Below, piece by piece: positions 43,966-52,659 of a DNA stretch of 64,000 bases. Numbering within the stretch: the first letter of the stretch is position 1; every line of letters begins with the position of its first letter. The notes under the pieces were generated by a model. That model saw nothing but the letters and a program-made list of their open reading frames with translations, did not search any database and was not told the origin of the DNA. The stretch covers positions 62,001 through 126,000 of the forward strand of contig CAIYYN010000008.1 in assembly GCA_903930435.1 (NCBI GenBank), read 5' to 3'. The DNA is from an uncultured Hyphomicrobiales bacterium. Lineage in GTDB: Bacteria > Pseudomonadota > Alphaproteobacteria > Rhizobiales > Ancalomicrobiaceae. Position numbers and translations under genes: made by a program.

Positions 43966-45441
43966 TCAATTGGCGGTCATTTGGCCAAGCGTCGCCCGTG
44001 CGCCGTTTGCGTAGAGCGATGTGAGTGCCTTCGTGACGGCGCTTGTGAATGCCGGGTTCGTCGGCAAGTCGGTGCCGAAAATGGCTTCGACAGAAAGCAA
44101 CGCTGGCGCAAGCCGATCCGCGACAGGTCCCGCCGCATCGGCGATTTGCCGCAATTTGAGGGCCAAGGGATCGCGGACGTCGATTGGCTTGCCAGCCTCG
44201 TCGATCCCCGTGACATAACGCATCCAGGCGGCAACGCCGAGGGCGAGCCGGTCGATAGACTGGCCTTGTGTGAGACGGTCGCGGATCGTACCAAGCAGGC
44301 GCTGCGGGAGCTTCTGGCTGCCGTCCATCGCGATTTGCCATGTCCGGTGCCGCAAGGCGGGGTTTCGGAAGCGTTGAACCAGCGACGCGCAATAGGCCGG
44401 GACGTCAAATCCTTTGAGTTCCGGCAGGGTCGAGCGCACTTCATCGCGCATCAATCCATCAATCAGAGAGGCTAGCGCCGGCACGGCCATCGCATCGGCA
44501 ACTGTCTCGCAGCCCATGAGATAGCCGAGATAGGCGAGGGTGGAATGCGAGCCGTTCAGCAGCCGCAGCTTCATCAGTTCATAGGGCGCAACATCGGCGA
44601 CAAATTCAGCGCCGGTCCGGTCCCAGTCAGGGCGACCGAGGCCGAAATCATCCTCGATCACCCATTGCGTGAAGGGCTCCGTCATGATCGGCCAGGCATC
44701 GGTCATCCCGAGCGCCGCCGCGACCGAGACCCGGTCAGCGTCCGTGGTCGCGGGCACGATGCGGTCAACCATTGTGGAGGGGAAATGGACGTCTCCAGCC
44801 ACCCATTTGCCGAAGTCGGGATCGACCAATTCGGCAAACCGGGTCACCAGTCGCTTCAACGTATGACCATTGCTCGGCAGATTGTCGCAGGCCAGAATTG
44901 TGAAAGGCGCGATGCCAGTGGCGCGTCGCTGTTTTAGTCCGCCGACGAGGGTCCCGAGGGTCGTGCGTGGCTGATGCAGGTTCGCGATATCATGCCTGAT
45001 GGCGTCGTCTTCCTCGCGCAGCTGGCCGGTCGCGGGGTCGTGGCTGTAGCCCTTTTCGGTCACGGTCGTAGAGACGATCCGCACACCCGGATCGCTGAGC
45101 CGACGCTGTAAATCAGTTGGGTCTTCGCTCGCCACGATCAACCCGGTCGATGCGCCGATGATGCGCCGTTTCGCGCCTGTTCCGTCAACTGCCGACACAG
45201 AATAGAGACCATCCTGCGGGCCAAGCGCGTCGCGTGTATCGGGTGAACGCAGCGATACGCCGAGGATGCCCCAACGCGGGTCGTCTTTCAGCAAAGTATC
45301 GGTATAGACGGCCTGATGCGCGCGATGGAATGCGCCGATCCCCAGATGCACGATGCCGGTGGACAGCGCTGCTCTGTCATAGCCCGGGCGTTCAATATCA
45401 GCCGGGAGTGCAGAAAGCGTGGCGTTCGACAGTCGTTGCAT
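43966..45441 (-). CDS. Mannitol dehydrogenase family protein (polyol or hexuronate reductase)
   Basis: A 491-aa long-chain polyol dehydrogenase. The N-terminal block is IVHLGIGAFHRAHQAVYTD, with the nucleotide-binding GxGxF form. The catalytic motif KLRLLNGSHS (K-x4-N-G-x-H) lies at about 293-302, with ILACDNLPSNG earlier. Members include mannitol, arabinitol and sorbitol dehydrogenases and fructuronate reductase (UxuB); the sequence alone does not separate them. GGGGAG lies near the ATG. It is not in an operon with a polyol transporter here. The aldo/keto reductase gene is 122 nt away on the same strand, upstream. Confidence 0.87.
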   Translation of the reverse strand: MQRLSNATLSALPADIERPGYDRAALSTGIVHLGIGAFHRAHQAVYTDTLLKDDPRWGILGVSLRSPDTRDALGPQDGLYSVSAVDGTGAKRRIIGASTGLIVASEDPTDLQRRLSDPGVRIVSTTVTEKGYSHDPATGQLREEDDAIRHDIANLHQPRTTLGTLVGGLKQRRATGIAPFTILACDNLPSNGHTLKRLVTRFAELVDPDFGKWVAGDVHFPSTMVDRIVPATTDADRVSVAAALGMTDAWPIMTEPFTQWVIEDDFGLGRPDWDRTGAEFVADVAPYELMKLRLLNGSHSTLAYLGYLMGCETVADAMAVPALASLIDGLMRDEVRSTLPELKGFDVPAYCASLVQRFRNPALRHRTWQIAMDGSQKLPQRLLGTIRDRLTQGQSIDRLALGVAAWMRYVTGIDEAGKPIDVRDPLALKLRQIADAAGPVADRLAPALLSVEAIFGTDLPTNPAFTSAVTKALTSLYANGARATLGQMTAN

Positions 45442-45563
45442 GGTCTCACTCCCCGGCCAACCCTGCTTCTAGTCTCAAGGTGCTGGCTCTATTGGCTGAT
45501 TTGCTGGGACCCTAGCGCAACTGGGCCGGCGTTGTCGCGCGGAACTTTTCGGGTGCACGGGGC

Positions 45564-46397
45564 TTACAGCATTTGCAGCGGGGTTGCCCGTTTCGGGGGC
45601 GGGAACAGACGGTTGAGTGCCGAGCGGATGTCTGGGGTGAGGCGAATATCAAGACATTGCCAGTTGGCCGAGAAATGCACGCGGCGTGAGGTTTTCGGGA
45701 TTGCGATGACGCCGTCGCGGTCGAGCACCCAGGCAAGCGCCAACGCGCTCGCATTGGTGCCAATTTCGGTAGCAAGCCGGTGCAATCCCGCATGGTTGGC
45801 AAGCGCTGCCTGCTCGATGGGGGAATAGGCCATGATCGGCATGCCCTGTCGTTGAGCCTCTGGCAGCAGGTCCCATTCAATGCCGCGCCGGGTCAGATTG
45901 TAGAGAACCTGATTGGTCGCAACGGCACTTCCGCCGGTCGCCGCACGCAGCTCCTCCATGTCGGCCGGATCAAAGTTGGACACGCCCCAGCGGCGGATTT
46001 TACCCTCCGCCATGAGGCGCTCGAAGCCGGCTATTGTCTCGGCAAGCGGGATCGACCCGCGCCAGTGAAGGAGATAGAGATCAAGATAGTCGGTTTTCAG
46101 CCGCTTCAGCGAACGCTCGCAGGCAGCCTTGACGCCGGACCTGGACGCATTGTGCGGATAGACCTTGGAGACAAGGAATGTCCGGTCCCGCCGCCCCGCC
46201 ATAGCCTCGCCGATCAGGCTTTCCGACGCGCCATCGCCATACATTTCAGCGGTGTCGATGAGCCGCGCGCCTGCATCAAGTCCCATCTGGAGTGTCGCGA
46301 TTTCTTCGGATCGCAGAGCAACGGATTCGCCCATCATCCACGTGCCCTGACCAAGGGCAGGCACGCTTTCGCCATCCGGGAACGAGACTGATTTCAT
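45564..46397 (-). CDS. Aldo/keto reductase
   Basis: An NADPH-type reductase of about 277 aa with the (beta/alpha)8 AKR signature. The tetrad is Asp and Tyr in RLIDTAEMYGDGASE, Lys in FLVSKVYP and His in LYLLHWRG; the NADP site includes IPKTSRRVHFSANW near the C-terminus. The true start is 46397 with GGAGG 8 nt before; an ATG at 46454 is in frame but poor. It resembles the bacterial YeaE/methylglyoxal-reductase-like branch. Substrate unknown. It is divergent from the binding-protein gene at 46585 across about 190 nt. Confidence 0.87.
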   Translation of the reverse strand: MKSVSFPDGESVPALGQGTWMMGESVALRSEEIATLQMGLDAGARLIDTAEMYGDGASESLIGEAMAGRRDRTFLVSKVYPHNASRSGVKAACERSLKRLKTDYLDLYLLHWRGSIPLAETIAGFERLMAEGKIRRWGVSNFDPADMEELRAATGGSAVATNQVLYNLTRRGIEWDLLPEAQRQGMPIMAYSPIEQAALANHAGLHRLATEIGTNASALALAWVLDRDGVIAIPKTSRRVHFSANWQCLDIRLTPDIRSALNRLFPPPKRATPLQML

Positions 46398-46584
46398 GGG
46401 AGCATCCTCCGAGGGCCTGTCCGGTCGAGCATAAGTGCAAAAAATGAATGTCAATCAAGCGCGTTGGCAGATCTTATGGCCCTTGACGGTCACGCTGTCA
46501 GCATGATGTTCTGACGCATGACATCTTTCAATCGAGCCACGTCGCGGCCTCGCTTCCACCCATGCCAGACAAGGATCCATGCTC

Positions 46585-48156
46585 ATGTTGAATCGCCGTA
46601 CATTCATGGCCGCTGCCGGTGCTTCCATTGCCATGCCGTCCATCGCCCGAAGCGCTGACACGCGGGTCCTCAAATTCATTCCGCAGGCGGATCTGACCGT
46701 GCTCGATCCCTTGTGGACGACGGCCTATGTGACCAGAAACCACGGGCTGGCGGTCTTCGACACGCTTTACGGAATCGATGGGACTTTTACCGCACGTCCG
46801 CAGATGGTTGAGGGGCATGTTGTCGAGAATGGTGGCCTGCAATGGAAGCTGACGCTGCGTCCAGGCCTGAAATTCCACGACGGCACACCGGTTCTGGCCC
46901 GCGATTGTGTGGCCAGCATTGCGCGCTGGGGCAAGCGGGATTCGTTTGGCCAAACACTGATGGAGTATACGGACGAACTCTCGGCGCCGGACGACCGGAC
47001 GATCCAGTTCCGGCTCAAGAAGCCCTTTGCGTTGCTGCCAGATGCATTGGGCAAGGTCGGTAGCAATATCTGCGCGATCATGCCGGAGCGACTTGCCAAG
47101 ACCGATGCCTTTACGCAGGTCAAGGAGATGGTCGGTAGCGGACCCTTCAAGTTCAAGGCGGACGAGCGCGTTGTGGGCGATCGCGTCGTCTACGAACGGT
47201 TTGCCGACTATGTGCCGCGCGAAGGTGGCGAACCGGACTGGACGGCTGGTCCCAAGCGCGCCTTTTTCGATCGCATTGAATGGCATGTGATCAGCGACCC
47301 CTCCACGGCGGCTGCGGCCATGCAGGCACATGAAATGGACTGGTGGGAGCAGCCCACGCCCGACATGCAGCCGACCCTGAAGAACATGAATGTGCGCATC
47401 ACGGATCGCACCGGGCTGATGGCGGCGATGCGGCTCAATCATCTGCAACCGCCCTTTGACAATCCCGCCATCCGGCGTGTCTTGCTGAAGGTGATTGACC
47501 AGAGCGATTACATGATTGCAGTGACGGGTGAAGATCCGAAGCTGCGGCATGTGCCGGCGGGCATCTTCTGTCCGGGTATGCCGATGGCGAGCGAAGCCGG
47601 TCTCGATGTCTTCACGAGCCCGCGTGACTACGAGGCAGCGAAGAAAGAGCTCGCGGCGGCTGGATACAAGGGCGAAAAGATTGTCCTGATGGGGCCGTCC
47701 GACTTTCCGTCATTGAAGGCTCTAGCCGATGTCAGCGCGGAACTGCTGCAAAAGGCGGGCTTCAACGTGGATTACCAGTCGATGGACTGGGGCACCGTCG
47801 TTCAGCGACGCGCCAAGAAGGATCCCATTGAGTCGGGCGGCTGGAGCGCCTTCTGCACGTTCTGGTCCGGGCTCGATCAGGCAACGCCTGCCGGGCACTC
47901 GTTCCTTCGGGCGACGGGACCCACAGGCAACATCGGCTGGCCGAAGAGCGAGGAATTGGAAACGCTCCGGACCCAGTGGCTCGATGCCCAGGATGTCGCG
48001 ACCCAGAAGAAACTCTGCGAGCAGATCCAGTTGCAGGCCCTGAAAGATATTCCGTACGTGCCGCTTGGGCAGTATTTCCTCGCGACTGCCTATCAGACCA
48101 ACATCACTGGTGTGCTGAACGGGCAGCCGGTGTTCTGGAATGTGAAGAAGGGCTGA
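46585..48156 (+). CDS. Peptide-type (family 5) ABC transporter substrate-binding protein, Tat-exported, orphan
   Basis: About 523 aa. The Tat signal LNRRTFMAAAGASIAMPSIARSA opens the protein. The family 5 marks are LKFIPQADLTVLDPLWTT, GGLQWKLTLRPGLKFHDGTPV and VGSGPFKFKA. AAGGA lies 9 nt before the ATG at 46585 and only 3 nt before one at 46579, so the former is chosen. No permease or ATPase genes for an Opp/Dpp system are nearby, so the protein must use a transporter coded elsewhere. The amidase gene follows after 42 nt on the same strand, which suggests that the bound ligand is an amide or peptide the amidase attacks. Confidence 0.87.
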   Translation: MLNRRTFMAAAGASIAMPSIARSADTRVLKFIPQADLTVLDPLWTTAYVTRNHGLAVFDTLYGIDGTFTARPQMVEGHVVENGGLQWKLTLRPGLKFHDGTPVLARDCVASIARWGKRDSFGQTLMEYTDELSAPDDRTIQFRLKKPFALLPDALGKVGSNICAIMPERLAKTDAFTQVKEMVGSGPFKFKADERVVGDRVVYERFADYVPREGGEPDWTAGPKRAFFDRIEWHVISDPSTAAAAMQAHEMDWWEQPTPDMQPTLKNMNVRITDRTGLMAAMRLNHLQPPFDNPAIRRVLLKVIDQSDYMIAVTGEDPKLRHVPAGIFCPGMPMASEAGLDVFTSPRDYEAAKKELAAAGYKGEKIVLMGPSDFPSLKALADVSAELLQKAGFNVDYQSMDWGTVVQRRAKKDPIESGGWSAFCTFWSGLDQATPAGHSFLRATGPTGNIGWPKSEELETLRTQWLDAQDVATQKKLCEQIQLQALKDIPYVPLGQYFLATAYQTNITGVLNGQPVFWNVKKG

Positions 48157-48198
48157 TGCCCCGGTTTTTAAAATAATAAGTTCTACCAAGGGGGTATC

Positions 48199-49653
48199 AT
48201 GTCTGACCAGATTGCTTTTGCTTCCGCCACCGCTCTGGCCGGCATGATCCGGGATCGCAAGATCGGCTCTCTCGAGTTACTTGAGCATTACCTCGGGCGG
48301 ATCGAGCGGATCAATCCGCAAGTTAATGCCGTCATCGCCTTTCAGATCGAGACGGCGCGGGAGCGGGCAAAGGCGGCAGACGCAGCTACGATGGCGGGGA
48401 AAAGTTCCGGCCCTCTGCACGGCGTTCCCATGACGGTGAAGGAGTCCTTCGATGTCGCGGGCTTGCCGACGACGCAAGGGTTTACCCACTTCACGTCCAA
48501 CATTGCCGCGACCGACGCGCTTTCGGTCCAGCGTTTGCAGGCGGCAGGTGCGATCGTCTTTGGCAAGACGAACGTGCCGGTGTCACTGGCCGACTGGCAA
48601 TCGTTCAATCCGATTTATGGCACCACCAACAACCCCTGGAACCTCGAACGCACGCCGGGTGGATCGTCAGGTGGCAGCGCCGCAGCAATGGCTGCCGGTC
48701 TGACAGGGTTGGAAATCGGCAGCGATATCGGTGCGTCGATCCGCGATCCCGCGCATTATTGCGGCGTCTATGGGCATAAATCGACGTTTGGTGTCTGCGC
48801 GCGTGACGGCCACTCGCTACCGGGCATGGCGATGCCGGATGGCGATATTTCCGTCATTGGTCCGCTGGCTCGGTCAGCGCATGACCTCGAGACAGCGCTC
48901 GATCTGATCGCCGGACCCGATGCGATTGACGGACGCGGTTGGTCGGTATCGTTGCCGAGGCCCACGAAAACGAAACTGTCGGATTTCCGCGTCGCCGTGA
49001 TGCCGACGGCTGATACGGCTCCGGTTGATTCCGCTGTTCGGCACCGGATCGAGGCGCTGGCGGATTTTCTACGCAAGTCAGGCGCGCAGGTGGATGACGA
49101 AGCACGACCTGTCGATCCGGCCGAGGCGCATGAAGTTTTCGTGATGTTGCTGAGGGCTGCCACCAGCCGGGGCACGAATGACGAGACGTTCGAGCGCTAT
49201 GTCGCCGAACGCGCCAGCATGGACGGACGCAGTGATTATTATGCCTGGCTGGTGCGGGCGGTCTCGATGAGCCACCGGGAGTGGCTCCATTGGCACAACC
49301 GCCGAAACCACATCAGGTTGGCGTGGGAGCGGTTCTTCGGCGATTATGACCTGCTGCTCTGCCCGACGGCTGCGACGACTGCCTTCCCGCACATGCAGAC
49401 AGGCGAGCGCTGGGAGCGGATGATCAGCGTCGACGGACAGCCGCAGCCAACGACGATGCAACTGTTCTGGGCGGGCTATTCGGGGATGGCCTATCTGCCG
49501 TCCACGATCGCACCAATCGGGCTTGCGCCGGACGGGCTGCCGGTCGGCGTGCAGATCATCGCGCCTGCCTACGGCGATCACACGGCCATTCGCTTTGCGC
49601 AATTGCTGGAACGCGAGTACTACGGCTTCGTCGCGCCCCCAGCTTATGCATGA
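48199..49653 (+). CDS. Amidase-signature-family amidase
   Basis: A 484-aa serine amidase. The Ser-cisSer-Lys triad is complete: K81 (TVKESFD), S156 in the GGSSGGS block, and S180 (SDIGASIR), at the spacings found in other members (75 and 24 residues). GGGGG lies 5 nt before the ATG. It is cytoplasmic, with no signal peptide. It is co-directional with the orphan binding protein and convergent with the M20 hydrolase (4 nt between stops). The GatA role is unlikely since no gatB or gatC is close and the C-terminal part differs; a broad amide or peptide-amide hydrolase is the better call. Confidence 0.88.
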   Translation: MSDQIAFASATALAGMIRDRKIGSLELLEHYLGRIERINPQVNAVIAFQIETARERAKAADAATMAGKSSGPLHGVPMTVKESFDVAGLPTTQGFTHFTSNIAATDALSVQRLQAAGAIVFGKTNVPVSLADWQSFNPIYGTTNNPWNLERTPGGSSGGSAAAMAAGLTGLEIGSDIGASIRDPAHYCGVYGHKSTFGVCARDGHSLPGMAMPDGDISVIGPLARSAHDLETALDLIAGPDAIDGRGWSVSLPRPTKTKLSDFRVAVMPTADTAPVDSAVRHRIEALADFLRKSGAQVDDEARPVDPAEAHEVFVMLLRAATSRGTNDETFERYVAERASMDGRSDYYAWLVRAVSMSHREWLHWHNRRNHIRLAWERFFGDYDLLLCPTAATTAFPHMQTGERWERMISVDGQPQPTTMQLFWAGYSGMAYLPSTIAPIGLAPDGLPVGVQIIAPAYGDHTAIRFAQLLEREYYGFVAPPAYA

Positions 49654-49657
49654 GTGA

Positions 49658-50815
49658 TCAGGCCGCCAGCCGCCGTTCGGCTATACGCGCAAGGACGCTT
49701 GCGCCGACCGGCAGAATGGCGTCGTCGAGGATGAAGCCGGGGTTGTGCACCGGTATGTTCCCGCCGTGTCCTACCATGCAATAGGCACCCGGAACGATCT
49801 GGAGCATGTCGGCGAAATCTTCCGACGCCATCGTGACTTCTTCCTTCACATAGGCCTTTTCGCCGACGATATCGCGGGCCGCTTCGATCAGGTTCTTCGA
49901 GCGCTCGGCATCATTCACGAGCGGATCGAACATGTTGCGGATGTCAACGTCGATGCTGACTTCGAAGCTCGCCGCAGCGCCCGCGCAGATGGTCCGCATC
50001 CGGGAGCGCATCAGCTCGCCGACTGCTGGGTCAAAGAACCGCATGGTTCCAGCCAGATGAGCGGAATCCGGCACAACATTATAGGCCGAACCCGCGTGGA
50101 TCTGGGTCACTGACAGTACCGCCGACTGTGTGGCCTCGACATTGCGGCTGACGACGGATTGCAGCGACTGCACGATCGACGTCGCAATGATGACGGGGTC
50201 GCGCGAGTGATGCGGCATCGCGCCATGCGAGCCACGGCCCTGAATGCGGATGTCGAAGAAATCGCAGCCCGCCATCGCCGGACCGGGCTTGACCGTGACA
50301 TGGTCGACTTCGTCCCAGGGCGCATTATGCAGGCCATAGATTTCGTCGCAGGGGAAGCGCTCGAACAGCTTGTCGGCGATCATCGCGCGCGCGCCGCCAC
50401 GACCTTCTTCAGCCGGCTGGAAGATCAGGACGACGGAACCCGTGAAGTCCCTGGTCTCTTGAAGATAGCGTGCTGCTCCGAGCAGCATCGTCGTGTGACC
50501 ATCGTGGCCACAGCCGTGGAACACGCCCGGGTTCTTCGAGGCATAGGGCAGGTTGGTCAGCTCGTCCATCGGCAGTGCGTCCATATCGGCGCGCAGGCCG
50601 ATCGTGCGACCGGGTCCCTTGGCTCCGTGGATCACGCCGACGACGCCGGTCTTGCCTATGTTCCGATGCACCTCAATGCCCCAGGACGTCAGCTTGTCCG
50701 CGACGATCTGCGAGGTCCGAACCTCTTCGAAGCCCACCTCGGGATGTTCATGGATGTCGTGGCGGATGGCGACCATCTCGTCGACATAGCTTTCGATCAG
50801 TTCAATCGTTGGCAT
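49658..50815 (-). CDS. M20-family amidohydrolase (hippurate hydrolase/N-acyl-amino-acid type)
   Basis: A 385-aa M20D-type metallohydrolase that cleaves N-acyl amino acids. Marks are IRHDIHEHPEVGFEE, the metal site HGCGHDGHTTM with Cys and His ligands, the catalytic FQPAEEGRGGA, and the dimerisation-domain segment GRGSHGAMPHHSRDPV. AGGAG lies 5-9 nt before the ATG. It lies at the end of the co-directional run SSADH, esterase, DUF3830, M20. Exact acyl group and amino acid cannot be told. Confidence 0.9.
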   Translation of the reverse strand: MPTIELIESYVDEMVAIRHDIHEHPEVGFEEVRTSQIVADKLTSWGIEVHRNIGKTGVVGVIHGAKGPGRTIGLRADMDALPMDELTNLPYASKNPGVFHGCGHDGHTTMLLGAARYLQETRDFTGSVVLIFQPAEEGRGGARAMIADKLFERFPCDEIYGLHNAPWDEVDHVTVKPGPAMAGCDFFDIRIQGRGSHGAMPHHSRDPVIIATSIVQSLQSVVSRNVEATQSAVLSVTQIHAGSAYNVVPDSAHLAGTMRFFDPAVGELMRSRMRTICAGAAASFEVSIDVDIRNMFDPLVNDAERSKNLIEAARDIVGEKAYVKEEVTMASEDFADMLQIVPGAYCMVGHGGNIPVHNPGFILDDAILPVGASVLARIAERRLAA

Positions 50816-50867
50816 GGGGAACTCCTGTCAAATGGGCTTCGGTCGAGGTCAGTGTTTCTGCCGGGTC

Positions 50868-51278
50868 TCAGGCAAACTCGATCCGCAGTGGCTGTGCGCC
50901 CTTGCGCAGGGTCATCTTGCCGAGCGTGGCGAGATTTTCCAGACCTTCGGTGATCGTGATGAAGTGGTTGCCTGCGAGTTGACCTAGCTTGCTGGCGAAA
51001 TGCACCGCACCATAGGAGAGCAGGATCTCGGTCTCGCTTATGCCGCCGGGATAGAGGATCATCTGGCCGGGAGCGGGATAGCTCGTGTGGTTCTCATAGC
51101 CGAGGCCGAAGTCGAAATCGCCGAGCGGGATCCAGACGCCTTCGCCCGACCAGCGGACGTGTACGATTTCGCTGTCATAGGGCAGCAGCGTGCGGAACTT
51201 GGCGACCGTCTTGGGCGCATCGGCAACGAACTCGGCGCCAAACACGAAGGGACCTGCTGTGATTTTCAATTCCGCCAT
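50868..51278 (-). CDS. DUF3830 family protein (cyclophilin-like fold)
   Basis: A 136-aa protein matching DUF3830: LKITAGPFVFGAEF, KFRTLLPYDSEIVHVRWSGEGVWIP and AGQ-type PAPGQMILYPGGISETEILLSYG. The family has a cyclophilin-like barrel and no known enzyme activity. AAGGAGGAA precedes the ATG at 51278; an earlier ATG at 51371 has no such site. It stands 52 nt before the M20 hydrolase on the same strand; such pairing with amidohydrolase genes suggests a shared, undefined role in amide catabolism. Confidence 0.8.
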   Translation of the reverse strand: MAELKITAGPFVFGAEFVADAPKTVAKFRTLLPYDSEIVHVRWSGEGVWIPLGDFDFGLGYENHTSYPAPGQMILYPGGISETEILLSYGAVHFASKLGQLAGNHFITITEGLENLATLGKMTLRKGAQPLRIEFA

Positions 51279-51419
51279 GCCAAATTCCTCCTTGGTGTGC
51301 CTCGGTTGACCGATCGCGTCATCAATCCGGCCTCGTCCTGACACGTAAACTGCATTCGTGCAGCGATACAAGCTGGATCACGCGCCGACAAGGGCCGTGT
51401 ACCCCGGTTTTGTCGAAGC

Positions 51420-52607
51420 CTAGCGAGCCGCTGATATTTGTCTGTAGAAAGCGGTCTCAAAGGCTTCAAATCCAGCGATGGCAGTCGGGTGTCGGAAGGG
51501 AAAGCGTTGCGCACCCCAGAAACCGGCGATACCGGTCTTGCGATCGATCCAATAATAGAGATTGGCCAATCCGGCCCAGGCCAATGACCCTGCAGGACGC
51601 CCGGTTGGCAGATCAGCCTCGTTGAGCAGGAAGGTCAGCGCCCAGGATTTCGGAATATCTGGCCAGAATTCAACGGCATAGGTAAGGGCAGGGTTGATGG
51701 CGGGCAGGGGCTTTACACTGATCCCGTCCAGCCCGTTTCGGCTGGCCGTGGCGACCGTCTCTGGCTTCAGTACCCGACCGTGATCGCCCATGCCGTCATT
51801 GAGCCACATCCGCAGAAACCGGGCATAATCACCCGCCGTGCCGAACAGGCCACCGCCGCCCATCAGAACTTCCGGGTTGGCTGGCGGCTCGAAGGGGACG
51901 GGGACCAGCGCACCGGTCTTATCGACAGCGTGCATGGCAGCCCGGCGGCTCTGTTGCGCCTCTGACAAGGCAAAACCGGTGTTAGTCATCCCCAGAGGCG
52001 CAAAGACGTGCTCGGACAGAATCGCATCCAGCCGCTTGCCGCGAATGGCTTCCGCGACAAGGCCCGCCCAATCGATGCTGAGACCGTATTCCCAGTCAGT
52101 CCCGGGATCGAACAGCAAGGGGAGCTTCAGGCTCTGGCGCGTGCCCGTGCGATGGCTGGGATAGCCGAACTCGGAGGTCAGGCGGCGGCAGGTGGCATTG
52201 AAAAAATCATAGCCGAAACCCGCCGTGTGCAGCAGGAGCATCCGCGTGGTTATGGCGCGCTTGGGCGGACGCAGTTTCAGCGAGCCGTCGTCGGCAATGC
52301 CATCCAGGACCTGCAGGTCGCCGATCTCCGGCAGATAGTCGGCAGCGGGAGCGTCGAGATCGAGCACCCCCTGGTCAACCAGTTGCAGGACTGCCGTCCC
52401 GGTGATCGCTTTGGTGCAGGAAAACAGCGCTAGAATGGCGTCTGCCGACATTGGCGTGGGCTCGCCAAGCCGACGGACCCCGGCAGCACCCTCATAGATC
52501 ACCCCCGCGCGGTCCGTCACCGTCGCAACGACGCCGGGCACAGGATCCGGCGCGGCGACAGAAGCCGCGAGGCAGGCATCAAGGGTCGTTCTCAGATCCG
52601 TCGTCAT
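51420..52607 (-). CDS. Serine beta-lactamase-like esterase (class C/EstB type)
   Basis: A 395-aa protein with the beta-lactamase-family nucleophile motif S63-C-T-K66, a Tyr-containing second motif (WEYGLSIDWAG) and long EstB-like loops (GAGVRRLGEPTPM, LLLHTAGFGYDF). The C-terminus has the GSLAWAGLANLYYWID segment typical of this esterase group, where W-x-G replaces the KTG of true beta-lactamases. There is no signal peptide, so it is cytoplasmic and unlikely to give drug resistance. It lies between the SSADH and DUF3830 genes on the same strand. Natural substrate unknown. Confidence 0.85.
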   Translation of the reverse strand: MTTDLRTTLDACLAASVAAPDPVPGVVATVTDRAGVIYEGAAGVRRLGEPTPMSADAILALFSCTKAITGTAVLQLVDQGVLDLDAPAADYLPEIGDLQVLDGIADDGSLKLRPPKRAITTRMLLLHTAGFGYDFFNATCRRLTSEFGYPSHRTGTRQSLKLPLLFDPGTDWEYGLSIDWAGLVAEAIRGKRLDAILSEHVFAPLGMTNTGFALSEAQQSRRAAMHAVDKTGALVPVPFEPPANPEVLMGGGGLFGTAGDYARFLRMWLNDGMGDHGRVLKPETVATASRNGLDGISVKPLPAINPALTYAVEFWPDIPKSWALTFLLNEADLPTGRPAGSLAWAGLANLYYWIDRKTGIAGFWGAQRFPFRHPTAIAGFEAFETAFYRQISAAR

Positions 52608-52659
52608 GCCAACGCTAGCGCTCCCAATCGCATTTCTGTGTTTTTATCGATGCTTAGGA

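Noticed and set aside
51420-52607. Beta-lactamase resistance gene
   Set aside because: There is no signal peptide, and the W-x-G in place of KTG and overall length point to the EstB-type esterases.
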